Both the position numbers and the translations under genes were made by a program. The notes under the pieces were generated by a model. The model did no database searches and was not told the DNA's origin. It saw only the letters and a list, made by a program, of their open reading frames with translations. DNA of 64,000 bases from Mameliella sp. CS4 (GTDB lineage Bacteria > Pseudomonadota > Alphaproteobacteria > Rhodobacterales > Rhodobacteraceae): NCBI RefSeq assembly GCF_019392335.1, contig NZ_JAHXRQ010000013.1, positions 62,001 to 126,000 of the forward strand, read 5' to 3'. Below, piece by piece: positions 25,180-32,546 of the stretch. How positions within the stretch are numbered: position 1 is the first letter of the stretch; every line of letters starts with the position of its first letter.

Positions 25180-25740
25180 TCAGGGGCAATTCACCAGATG
25201 CGCCTTGCCGGCGGCGCGATCCAGAACGATCAGGCCCTGATCCATCATCACCTCGGCGGTGTCCTCGGTCACTTCGCCGATGGCGTCGATAAGGTCCTCG
25301 GTCATCGCGCCGTCATAGACCGCCTCTTCGGCGACGTGACGCGCCAGCACGGCCAGAAAGGCGTCTTCGCCCGTGCGCATGTCCAGCACGCAGCCGAATT
25401 CCTTCATCGTCTGCGTGACCGCCGGGATAAAGACGGCAGGCGGCAGCGCCTCCAGCGCCTCGACAAAGGCCGTTTCGCCGCGCGCCTTCGACAGTGTCGC
25501 CCGCGAGGCCGCAGCGGCGGCCTTGGGGCCGAGGATCGGCAGGCAGGTTTCCATCACAAGGAAACGGTCGTCCGGCCCCTCGTCGACCTCGCAGTAGAAA
25601 GCATTGCCGCCGTTGCGGATCAGCAAACCGTCGTCGATACCGCCCAGGATTTCAAAGCCGCGTTCTTCCTGGAAGACCGGCACATCCTGTGCAAGCGCCG
25701 GTGTGACCGCCAGCGCGCAGAGCGCGACCAGCGCTCTCAC
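25180..25740 (-). CDS. Exported protein of unknown function directly after nuoD
   Basis: A 186-residue protein with a signal peptide (residues 1-18, ending TPALAQ) and a mature part with four cysteines (FYCEV, METCLP, EFGCVL and LVNCP). Its start is GTG at 25740, overlapping the nuoD stop by 4 bases. Family not recognised. A longer frame upstream is only the shadow of nuoD. Confidence 0.76.
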   Translation of the reverse strand: MRALVALCALAVTPALAQDVPVFQEERGFEILGGIDDGLLIRNGGNAFYCEVDEGPDDRFLVMETCLPILGPKAAAAASRATLSKARGETAFVEALEALPPAVFIPAVTQTMKEFGCVLDMRTGEDAFLAVLARHVAEEAVYDGAMTEDLIDAIGEVTEDTAEVMMDQGLIVLDRAAGKAHLVNCP

Positions 25741-26957
25741 CGGTCGATCTCCCCAAAGACGACGTCCATCGTGCCGATGATCGCCGCCACGTCGGCGAGT
25801 TGGTGACCACTGGCCACATGGTCCATCGCCTGCAGGTGCAGGTAGCCCGGCGCCCGGATCTTGGCGCGGTAGGGCCGGTTCGACCCATCGGCCACGAGGT
25901 AGACGCCGAATTCGCCCTTGGGCGCCTCGACCGCGCAGTAAACCTCGCCCTCGGGGACGTGAAAGCCCTCGGTATAGAGCTTGAAGTGATGGATCAGCGC
26001 TTCCATCGACCGTTTCATCTCGCCGCGTTTGGGCGGGGTGATCTTGCCACGGGCCATGACATCGCCCTGCCCTTCGGGCGCGCGCAGCTTCTCGATGGCC
26101 TGATGGATGATCTTCACGCTCTCGCGCATCTCGGCCATGCGGCAAAGGTAACGGTCATAGCAGTCGCCGTTCTTGCCAACCGGGATCTTGAAGTCGAACT
26201 CGTCATAGCATTCGTAGGGCTGCGCGCGGCGCAGGTCCCAGGCCAGGCCGGACCCCCGCACCATGACGCCTGAAAAGCCCCATTCGTTGATCTCTTCCTC
26301 GGTCACCACGCCGATATCGGCGTTGCGCTGCTTGAAGATGCGGTTTTCGGTCAGCAGATCGTCGATGTCCTGGAGCTTGGCCGGGAATTCATTGGCCCAG
26401 GTCTCGATATCGTCGATCAGGGCCGGCGGCAGGTCCTGGTGCACGCCGCCAGGCCGAAAATAGGCCGAGTGCAGGCGCGCGCCGCAGGCCCGCTCGTAGA
26501 AGACCATCAGCTTTTCACGCTCCTCGAAGCCCCAGAGCGGCGGCGTCAGGGCGCCCACGTCCATGGCCTGCGTGGTCACGTTCAAGAGGTGGTTCAGGAC
26601 ACGGCCGATTTCCGAGTAGAGCACGCGGATCAGCGAACCCCGGCGCGGCACCTCGACCCCGGTCAGCTTTTCGATGGCCAGGCACCAGGCGTGCTCCTGG
26701 TTCATCGGCGCCACATAGTCGAGACGGTCGAAATAGGGCAGGTTCTGCAGGTAGGTCCTGCTTTCCATCAGCTTTTCGGTGCCCCGGTGGAGCAGGCCGA
26801 TATGCGGGTCGCAGCGTTCGACGATCTCGCCGTCCAGCTCCAGCACCAGGCGCAGCACGCCGTGCGCCGCAGGGTGCTGCGGGCCGAAGTTGATGTTGAA
26901 GTTGCGGATCTTCTGCTCACCCGTCAGGGCGTCTTCGAAGCCTTTGGAGCCGTCCAT
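25737..26957 (-). CDS. nuoD: NADH-quinone oxidoreductase subunit D
   Basis: A 406-residue 49-kDa-type subunit related to the large subunit of NiFe hydrogenases, which forms the quinone site with NuoB. Diagnostic stretches are FGPQHPAAHGVLR, HRGTEKLME, NQEHAWCLAIE and the C-terminal AIIGTMDVVFGEIDR. The ATG at 26957 matches the usual MDG... start; a GTG one codon upstream (26960) would give a 4-base overlap with the upstream gene instead. GGAGG lies a suitable distance before both. Confidence 0.97.
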   Translation of the reverse strand: MDGSKGFEDALTGEQKIRNFNINFGPQHPAAHGVLRLVLELDGEIVERCDPHIGLLHRGTEKLMESRTYLQNLPYFDRLDYVAPMNQEHAWCLAIEKLTGVEVPRRGSLIRVLYSEIGRVLNHLLNVTTQAMDVGALTPPLWGFEEREKLMVFYERACGARLHSAYFRPGGVHQDLPPALIDDIETWANEFPAKLQDIDDLLTENRIFKQRNADIGVVTEEEINEWGFSGVMVRGSGLAWDLRRAQPYECYDEFDFKIPVGKNGDCYDRYLCRMAEMRESVKIIHQAIEKLRAPEGQGDVMARGKITPPKRGEMKRSMEALIHHFKLYTEGFHVPEGEVYCAVEAPKGEFGVYLVADGSNRPYRAKIRAPGYLHLQAMDHVASGHQLADVAAIIGTMDVVFGEIDR

Positions 26958-27160
26958 CACGCGCGACCTCCGTCAATCTGATCCTTGAACGCCATGACCC
27001 AGAGCAGGATCAGCGCCACAAGCGGGAAGATGGCAAAAATCGCCACCCAGTTGGGAATTCCGAAACGCGGCAGGAGCTTCCAGAATGGAACGACGACCAG
27101 TGCGCCGAGGACGATCAGCCACAGTATTCCGCCGCCGCCAAAGCCCCAACCACCCATCAT
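26957..27160 (-). CDS. Two-helix small membrane protein between nuoC and nuoD
   Basis: A 67-residue protein with a Gly-rich start (MMGGWGFGGGG) and two hydrophobic segments (ILWLIVLGALVVVPFWKLL and WVAIFAIFPLVALILLWVMAF). The first ATG overlaps the nuoC stop by 4 bases and its stop abuts or overlaps the nuoD start. The pattern resembles small phage-shock-like or assembly membrane proteins, but I do not recognise the family. Confidence 0.72.
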   Translation of the reverse strand: MMGGWGFGGGGILWLIVLGALVVVPFWKLLPRFGIPNWVAIFAIFPLVALILLWVMAFKDQIDGGRA

Positions 27161-27765
27161 GCTTTTTCTTCCGTCTTTTCGTCCCCGGGCAGCACGTATT
27201 GCGCGCCTTCCCAGGGGGACATGAAGTCGAACTGGCGGTATTCCTGCACCAGGCTGACAGGTTCATAGACGACGCGTTTCTGCTCTTCGTCGTAGCGGAC
27301 CTCGGTGTAGCCGGTGGTCGGGAAATCCTTGCGCAGCGGGAAGCCGCGAAAGCCGTAGTCCGTCAGGATGCGGCGCAGGTCCGGGTGGCCGGCAAACAGG
27401 ATGCCGAACATGTCGAAGACCTCGCGCTCGAACCAGTTGGCCGAGGGGTGCACCGATACGATCGAGTGCACCATCTCGTCCTCGCGGATCGCCACGCGCA
27501 GCCGGATGCGGTGGTTCTGATACATCGACAGGAAATGATAGACCACGTCGAACCGCTTGGGCCGCTCGGGGTAGTCCACGGCGGTGATGTCGACCAGCGA
27601 CGAGAACTTGCAGGTCGGGTCGGTCTTCAGAAACTCGACAAAGCCCCGGATGTTCGAGGGCGCCACGTCGACGTTCAGCTCGCCATGCGTGACGTCCCAG
27701 CCGATCACGCAGTCGGGACGCTTGGCCTCGATATGGCCGCCCAGTTCGTTCAGCAAATCGCTCAT
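27157..27765 (-). CDS. nuoC: NADH-quinone oxidoreductase subunit C
   Basis: A 202-residue 30-kDa-type subunit of the peripheral arm, unfused to NuoD (unlike in E. coli). The family signature HPSANWFEREVFDMFGI..FAGHPDLRRILTDYGFRG-type block is clear, followed by HPLRKDFP-like FPLRKDFP. It bridges NuoB, D and I. It overlaps nuoB and the small membrane gene by 4 bases each. Confidence 0.97.
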   Translation of the reverse strand: MSDLLNELGGHIEAKRPDCVIGWDVTHGELNVDVAPSNIRGFVEFLKTDPTCKFSSLVDITAVDYPERPKRFDVVYHFLSMYQNHRIRLRVAIREDEMVHSIVSVHPSANWFEREVFDMFGILFAGHPDLRRILTDYGFRGFPLRKDFPTTGYTEVRYDEEQKRVVYEPVSLVQEYRQFDFMSPWEGAQYVLPGDEKTEEKA

Positions 27766-28379
27766 CGCACCAATGTCCCCGTCCGGCGGATCTTTTTCTG
27801 CAACGCCATGATGCCGTAGACCAGCGCCTCTGCCGTCGGCGGGCAGCCGGGCACGTAGACATCCACGGGCACGACGCGGTCACAGCCGCGCACCACGCTG
27901 TAGGAATAGTGGTAATAGCCGCCGCCGTTGGCGCAGGACCCCATCGAGATCACGTAGCGCGGCTCGGGCATCTGGTCATAGACCTTGCGCAGCGCGGGGG
28001 CCATCTTGTTGGTCAGCGTGCCGGCCACGATCATCAGGTCCGACTGGCGCGGGGATGCGCGCGGCGCGGTGCCAAAGCGTTCGAGGTCATAGCGCGGCAT
28101 CGAGGAATGCATCATCTCGACCGCGCAGCAGGCCAGGCCGAAGGTCATCCAGTGCAGCGACCCGGTGCGGGCCCAGTTGATGATATCCTCGGTCGAAGTC
28201 AGCAGGAAACCCTTGTCCTGCAGTTCGCGGTTGAGGGTCTGGGTGGCCACCTCGCGGTCACCGCCAGCGGTGTTCGACCCGTAGGGCGACAGCGCCGAGG
28301 GGCCCGACTTCACACGCGGGCCCTGCTGGCCGTCACCCTGCACATCGGTGACAAGCGCCTTGTCGTCGGTCACTCCCAT
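27762..28379 (-). CDS. nuoB: NADH-quinone oxidoreductase subunit B
   Basis: A 205-residue subunit holding cluster N2, the last iron-sulfur centre before quinone. The adjacent cysteines in GLACCAVE, then GSCANGGGYY and VPGCPPTAE supply its four ligands. The ATG at 28379 (MGVTDDK) is chosen because GGGGG precedes it; an upstream in-frame ATG at 28400 lies inside nuoA without a ribosome site. The overlap with nuoA is 10 bases. Confidence 0.97.
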   Translation of the reverse strand: MGVTDDKALVTDVQGDGQQGPRVKSGPSALSPYGSNTAGGDREVATQTLNRELQDKGFLLTSTEDIINWARTGSLHWMTFGLACCAVEMMHSSMPRYDLERFGTAPRASPRQSDLMIVAGTLTNKMAPALRKVYDQMPEPRYVISMGSCANGGGYYHYSYSVVRGCDRVVPVDVYVPGCPPTAEALVYGIMALQKKIRRTGTLVR

Positions 28380-28735
28380 TCCAGTGCCCCCTTCTTCCAT
28401 TCGTAGGCAAAGCCGATGGTCAGAACGCCCAGGAACACCATCATCGACCAGAAGCCCACCATCGAGACGTCCTTGAAGGCCACCGCCCAGGGAAACAGGA
28501 AGGCGATTTCAAGGTCGAAGATGATGAAGAGGATCGAGACCAGGTAGAACCGGACGTCGAATTTCATCCGGGCATCGTCGAAGGCGTTGAACCCGCATTC
28601 ATAGGCGGAAACCTTTTCCGGGTCCGGGTTGCGCACGGCAAGGATCACCGCGGCAAGGATCAGGACAAGGCCGAGACCGATGGCAATGGCCAGAAAGACG
28701 AGGATGGGAAGATATTCCCGCAGCATCTCTTCCAA
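28370..28735 (-). CDS. nuoA: NADH-quinone oxidoreductase subunit A
   Basis: A 121-residue, three-helix membrane subunit. The long loop between helices 1 and 2 with the family motif YECGFNAFDDARMKFDVRFY (the region of the mobile loop at the quinone-gate) and FDLEIAFLFPWAV are present. It is the first gene of the complex I run; a good promoter lies about 60-90 bases upstream. Confidence 0.97.
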   Translation of the reverse strand: MEEMLREYLPILVFLAIAIGLGLVLILAAVILAVRNPDPEKVSAYECGFNAFDDARMKFDVRFYLVSILFIIFDLEIAFLFPWAVAFKDVSMVGFWSMMVFLGVLTIGFAYEWKKGALEWE

Positions 28736-28793
28736 GACGTGGCTCCTTCAAGGGTCGGGCAAGGATCGGGCGCTTTGGCGCTTGGCTTATTGT

Positions 28794-28822
28794 CCCATAT
28801 CGCTGCCATCTGGCAGGGTCAA
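28794..28822 (-). promoter_or_regulatory. Candidate sigma-70-type promoter of nuoA with an inverted repeat in its spacer
   Basis: On the minus strand: -35 TTGACC (28822-28817), 17-base spacer, -10 TATGGG (28799-28794). The spacer contains CTGCCA..TGGCAG (28803-28816), a perfect 6-bp inverted repeat with a 2-base centre that could be an operator. The predicted leader before nuoA is about 50 bases. Confidence 0.55.
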
Positions 28823-28962
28823 CACGAGGCGCAAGCATTCAAATCCCTGCGAACAAAAGGCTTTCCTTGAATTTGGCGGATTTTCCTTTGTTGACAAAGG
28901 GATGCCGGAACAGATCATGCTGCACGGCAGCACGCGCCGCGCCCAAGCGTCGCGCTTGGTTT

Positions 28963-28972
28963 TGTGATCACA
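28963..28972. promoter_or_regulatory. Palindrome TGTGATCACA in the nuoA / ATP-grasp divergent region
   Basis: A perfect 10-base palindrome within the 318-base gap between nuoA and the divergent ATP-grasp gene, about 230 bases from nuoA and 82 bases before the ATG at 29054. The same ten bases form the core of the site ahead of nuoG. Apart from this, the nuoA promoter and a ribosome site, I see nothing else in the gap. Confidence 0.35.
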
Positions 28973-29053
28973 TGCGCCGGGGGCAGGAATCCCGCCATGT
29001 TCATGTCCCGCCGCCTGCGCTACCAGCCGCGGGCAGACAGGAACGACACCGCC

Positions 29054-29785
29054 ATGACCGTTCACATCCTTACCCCCGACGACACGATTTTCGGCGTCAA
29101 CCGCCATGTGGCCCGCGTTGGCTTTGCGCAGATGGGCGAGGAGGTTCGGCTCTTCGGGCTCGACGACTTCGACGGGCTGGAGCTGGCCCCGGGTGACATC
29201 GTGGTGGGCGGCATCGGCTTTGCCCGGCGCGGCATGGCGCGGCTGGGGATCACGGCGCCCGATCTCGACAGCATACCCGAGGCGCTGGTGCCCTTTGCCG
29301 GACGGCGCATTTGGCAGGCAACGATGGGCGAGGCGCGGCGCCTTGCTGGCAATGGCACTGCGATCTTCGTCAAGCCCCTGCCCGACCGGCTCAAACTCTT
29401 CACCGGCACCTTGTTGGCAAGCTTCGCCGACCTGATCCCCACGGCGCATATCGCCGACGAGGAGCCGGTGATATGCGCCGATCCGGTGGAGTTCGTCACC
29501 GAGTATCGCGGTTTTGTGCTGCACGGCGACCTGATCGATCTGCGCCCTTATCGCGGCGACCCGCTGCACTTTCCGGACCCGCAAGTGATCCGCGCCGCCC
29601 TGGCCGCGCAGGCCGAGGCTGACGCGCCTTCGGCCTATGCGCTGGACTTAGGAGTCACGGCGCAGGGCAAGACCCTGGTGGTCGAGATCAACGACGGCTA
29701 CGCCGTGGGGGCCTACGGGCTCTCCCCGGTGCGCTATGCCCGGCTGATCGCCACCCGCTGGGCGGAACTGTCGGCGTCGCTGTGA
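29054..29785 (+). CDS. R2K-clade ATP-grasp domain protein (DUF4343 type)
   Basis: A 243-residue protein with the C-terminal features of the R2K ATP-grasp clade: IFVKPLPDRLKLFTG, EYRGFVLHGDLIDLRPYRGDPL, and YALDLGVTAQGKTLVVEINDGYAVGAYGL, in which the Glu-Ile-Asn metal-binding motif is complete. ATP-grasp enzymes join a carboxylate to an amine or thiol through an acyl phosphate; R2K members are found in peptide-tagging and phage-defence contexts, but the substrate here cannot be stated. The ATG at 29054 is chosen over upstream in-frame codons because AGGAA precedes it. It is transcribed away from nuoA. Confidence 0.82.
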   Translation: MTVHILTPDDTIFGVNRHVARVGFAQMGEEVRLFGLDDFDGLELAPGDIVVGGIGFARRGMARLGITAPDLDSIPEALVPFAGRRIWQATMGEARRLAGNGTAIFVKPLPDRLKLFTGTLLASFADLIPTAHIADEEPVICADPVEFVTEYRGFVLHGDLIDLRPYRGDPLHFPDPQVIRAALAAQAEADAPSAYALDLGVTAQGKTLVVEINDGYAVGAYGLSPVRYARLIATRWAELSASL

Positions 29786-29791
29786 CCCCTC

Positions 29792-30172
29792 TCACCGGGC
29801 GGTCGAGATCATCACGTAGGCGGCCATCCCGGCCATCACCATCGTCACCGGGAACCAGACCGCGCGTTCCCGCGCCGAGGGGGTGATCCCGTTCAACACG
29901 GCGCTTATTGCGCTGACGCCCAGGGCCGCCCAGCCGCACCAGCGCGGCCAGCCCAGACCCGGGAACCCCGCCGCCGAAAGGATGGCAAGCCCCTGGAAGA
30001 TCAGCACCGGCACAGAAACAGCCGCGATCACCCTGCCCGACACCGGCAAGGCGCCCTCGTGTCGCCCCCCCTGTGTCCAGGGCCCCAAGGGTGCGCCCCC
30101 GATCAGGGCCAACTGGAAAAAGACCACCGCCAGGCAGGCCGTCGCGTAGAGATGGGCGATCTGGGTCAGCAC
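29792..30172 (-). CDS. Four-helix integral membrane protein
   Basis: A 126-residue protein with four hydrophobic segments (about 7-26, 45-68, 76-95 and 105-123) and few charged residues. No family recognised with certainty. The start is GTG at 30172. It follows the enoyl-CoA hydratase by 13 bases and probably ends that operon; its stop faces the ATP-grasp gene with a 6-base gap. Confidence 0.68.
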   Translation of the reverse strand: MLTQIAHLYATACLAVVFFQLALIGGAPLGPWTQGGRHEGALPVSGRVIAAVSVPVLIFQGLAILSAAGFPGLGWPRWCGWAALGVSAISAVLNGITPSARERAVWFPVTMVMAGMAAYVMISTAR

Positions 30173-30185
30173 GCTGTCGCCCCGC

Positions 30186-30962
30186 TCACGCCCAGGGCGC
30201 GGGCCGCTTGTCGAAAAAGGCCGCGATTCCCTCTTGCGCCTCGGAGGTTTCCCAGCGGTCGGCCAGGGCGTCGATTGCGCCTTCGACCTCGGCCTCGGTC
30301 ACTTCGCCCGCCAGCCGGCGCAACAGCGCCTTGGCATCACGCACCGCCCCCGGTGCACAGGCCAGCGGCAAGGCCACCTCTTGCGCGACGGCCTCGTCCA
30401 GCGCCTCGGCCGGAACCGCCCGGTTCACCAGCCCCAGCGCCACCGCCTCACCGGCGCCAAAGATACGGCCGTTCATAAAGATTTCCTGCGCTTTCACCGC
30501 GCCCAGCCGGGCGATGACATAGGGGCCGATATTGGCTGGAATCAGCCCCAGCTTGACCTCGGTCAGCCCGAAATTCGCCCCTTCGGCGGCCAGAGCGATG
30601 TCACAGACCGAAATCAGCCCCAGCCCGCCGCCAAAGGCATTGCCCTGCACCTTGCCGATCAGGGGTTGCGGCAGCGCGTAAAGTGCCGCCAGCGCCTTGG
30701 CGATGCGCGCCGATTCCTCGCGCCGTGTTGCCCGGTCCATCTCGAACTGGGCACGCATCCAGGCCAGGTCACCCCCGGCGCAAAAGGATTTGCCCTCGGC
30801 CGACAACACGACAACCTTCACCTCGGCCTCTTCCGCCAGGCTCCGCGCTGTGGCCTCCAGCTCGGTCATCATCTGCGCCGACAGCGCGTTGTGCTTGTCG
30901 GCCCGGCGCAGGCTGATCTCCGCCACCCCCCGCGCGTCGCGCGATACCCCGATCAGATCCAT
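30186..30962 (-). CDS. liuC: Enoyl-CoA hydratase/isomerase family, probable methylglutaconyl-CoA hydratase
   Basis: A 258-residue crotonase-fold enzyme. It has the CoA/oxyanion loop (LSAEGKSFCAGGDLAWMR) and the second oxyanion/catalytic block (GNAFGGGLGLISVCDIALAAEGA, with a glutamate in FGLTEVKLGLIP). Within a leucine catabolic cluster next to HMG-CoA lyase, hydration of 3-methylglutaconyl-CoA to HMG-CoA is the natural role (inference from context). The ATG at 30962 is the family start; upstream in-frame residues overlap the methyltransferase gene. Confidence 0.88.
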   Translation of the reverse strand: MDLIGVSRDARGVAEISLRRADKHNALSAQMMTELEATARSLAEEAEVKVVVLSAEGKSFCAGGDLAWMRAQFEMDRATRREESARIAKALAALYALPQPLIGKVQGNAFGGGLGLISVCDIALAAEGANFGLTEVKLGLIPANIGPYVIARLGAVKAQEIFMNGRIFGAGEAVALGLVNRAVPAEALDEAVAQEVALPLACAPGAVRDAKALLRRLAGEVTEAEVEGAIDALADRWETSEAQEGIAAFFDKRPAPWA

Positions 30963-30970
30963 GTCGTCCC

Positions 30971-31579
30971 TCACTCCTCTTCGGTTCGCCTGAGCAGGCT
31001 GACCTGAAATTGCTGTTCCTGACCCGATGGCGTGACGTGGCGGACCCGCTCCGCCTCTTCCAGGCGCAGCCCCTGCCCCAGCGCGGCCAGCAGGCCTTCG
31101 GGCGAATAGCGCCGCACCGGCAGGCCAGAGCACCGCTCCGGCCCGTCCTCCGCAAAGGTCGCGATCACCGCCGCCCCACCGGGCCGCAGCCCGTGGCGCA
31201 GGGCACGCGCATAAGCCAGCCGATCCTCAAGATCCGTCAGGAAATGAAACACCGCCCGGTCATGCCAGAGATCGAAAGGCACCGAGGCGCGCCAGCGCGT
31301 GATGTCCTCGGCGACCCATGTGATCTGCGCCGCCCCCGTCCCCAGCGCTGCCTGCGCCAGGTCCAGCGCGACCGGCGAAATGTCCAGGACAGTCACGTCC
31401 CACCCCAGCCCGCGCAGATGCCCGGCCAAGGGGGAGGCGCCGCCGCCCACATCAATCGCCCGCCCGGGCTCCAGCCCGGACCGCGCGATCATCCGCAGCG
31501 ACACCTCCGGCACGGCTTCGTGCCAGCTCTTGCCCTCGACGCCTTTCGCGTAGGCTGCATCCCAATGCCCCCGATCCAC
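30971..31579 (-). CDS. Class I SAM-dependent methyltransferase
   Basis: A 202-residue protein with the SAM-binding motif I (AIDVGGGASPLAGHL), motif II region (VTVLDISPVALDLA) and a DLWHDRAVFHFLTDLEDR block common in small thiopurine/tellurite-type methyltransferases. It also has a conserved start RGHWDAAYAKG. The likely start is GTG at 31579, one base after the HMG-CoA lyase stop. It is not part of the known leucine pathway; homologues often accompany it, perhaps acting on a toxic thiol or carboxylate. Substrate unknown. Confidence 0.82.
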   Translation of the reverse strand: MDRGHWDAAYAKGVEGKSWHEAVPEVSLRMIARSGLEPGRAIDVGGGASPLAGHLRGLGWDVTVLDISPVALDLAQAALGTGAAQITWVAEDITRWRASVPFDLWHDRAVFHFLTDLEDRLAYARALRHGLRPGGAAVIATFAEDGPERCSGLPVRRYSPEGLLAALGQGLRLEEAERVRHVTPSGQEQQFQVSLLRRTEEE

Positions 31580-31580
31580 C

Positions 31581-32435
31581 TCAGCCCCCCCGCATCGCGC
31601 GAGCCATCGTCGCGGCCTTCTCCAGAACGGCGCGGTCCAGTCCCGTTGCATGCCCCTTGGCAACCAGGTGATCGTGCACCGCCTCCGTCGCCACGTTGCC
31701 CGCCGCCCCCGGTGCATAGGGACATCCCCCCAGCCCGCCGACCGCAGCGTCAAAGACCCGCAGGCCCCGCGCCAGCGCCACGTCGATATTCTCCAGCGCC
31801 CGGCCCGACGTATCGTGGAAATGCCCGGCCAATTGCGCGGCGGGCATCTCCTCCAGCACCGCCGCCAGCATGGCATCCACCGCCTCGGGCCTGCCCTGCC
31901 CGATGGTGTCGCCAAGCGAGACCTCGTAACAGCCCATGTCGCGCAGCGCCGCCACGACCCGCGCCACGGCCCCGGGTGCCACCGCCCCGTCATAGGGGCA
32001 CTCGACCACGCAGGAAACATAGCCCCTGACAGGCAGCCCCGCCTCCCGTGCCGCCTCCGCGACCGGCACGAAACGCGCCAGCCCTTCCTCGACCGAGGCA
32101 TTGATATTGGCCCTGGAAAACCCCTCGGAGGCCGCGCCGAACACCGCCACCTCGCAGGCTTTCGCCGCCAGCGCCCGCTCCAGCCCCTTCATGTTCGGCG
32201 TCAGTGCCGCGTAGGACACGCCCGGCGCCCGCGTGATCCCCGCCAGCACCTCGCCGGAATCCGCCATCTGGGGCACCCATTTCGGGCTCACGAAAGAGGC
32301 GCATTCGATCCGCCGGAACCCCGCCCCGGACAAAAGATCGACCAGCGCCACCTTCTCCGCCGTGGGGATGGCGCGTTTTTCGTTCTGCAACCCGTCACGC
32401 GGGCCCACCTCGAAGATCTCGACTGTCTCGCTCAT
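31581..32435 (-). CDS. hmgL: Hydroxymethylglutaryl-CoA lyase
   Basis: A 284-residue TIM-barrel enzyme that cleaves HMG-CoA to acetyl-CoA and acetoacetate, the last step of leucine breakdown. Family markers: EVGPRDGLQNE at residues 7-17, GDTIGQGRPE, the metal-site HFHDTSGRALEN, and the catalytic-cysteine loop GLGGCPYAPGAAGN. The ATG at 32435 follows GGGAGGGAA. A 111-base gap before it contains only GC-rich hairpins. Confidence 0.95.
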   Translation of the reverse strand: MSETVEIFEVGPRDGLQNEKRAIPTAEKVALVDLLSGAGFRRIECASFVSPKWVPQMADSGEVLAGITRAPGVSYAALTPNMKGLERALAAKACEVAVFGAASEGFSRANINASVEEGLARFVPVAEAAREAGLPVRGYVSCVVECPYDGAVAPGAVARVVAALRDMGCYEVSLGDTIGQGRPEAVDAMLAAVLEEMPAAQLAGHFHDTSGRALENIDVALARGLRVFDAAVGGLGGCPYAPGAAGNVATEAVHDHLVAKGHATGLDRAVLEKAATMARAMRGG

Positions 32436-32546
32436 CTTCCCTCCCCGGGCTTCTTCCTGGTCCAAATCCCCATCTCCCCGAGCCGTCCGCCGCAGGCGAA
32501 AGGCGAGAAGACCTGCGCGCCGCAGGCGCTCAATCGGATCGCCGTC

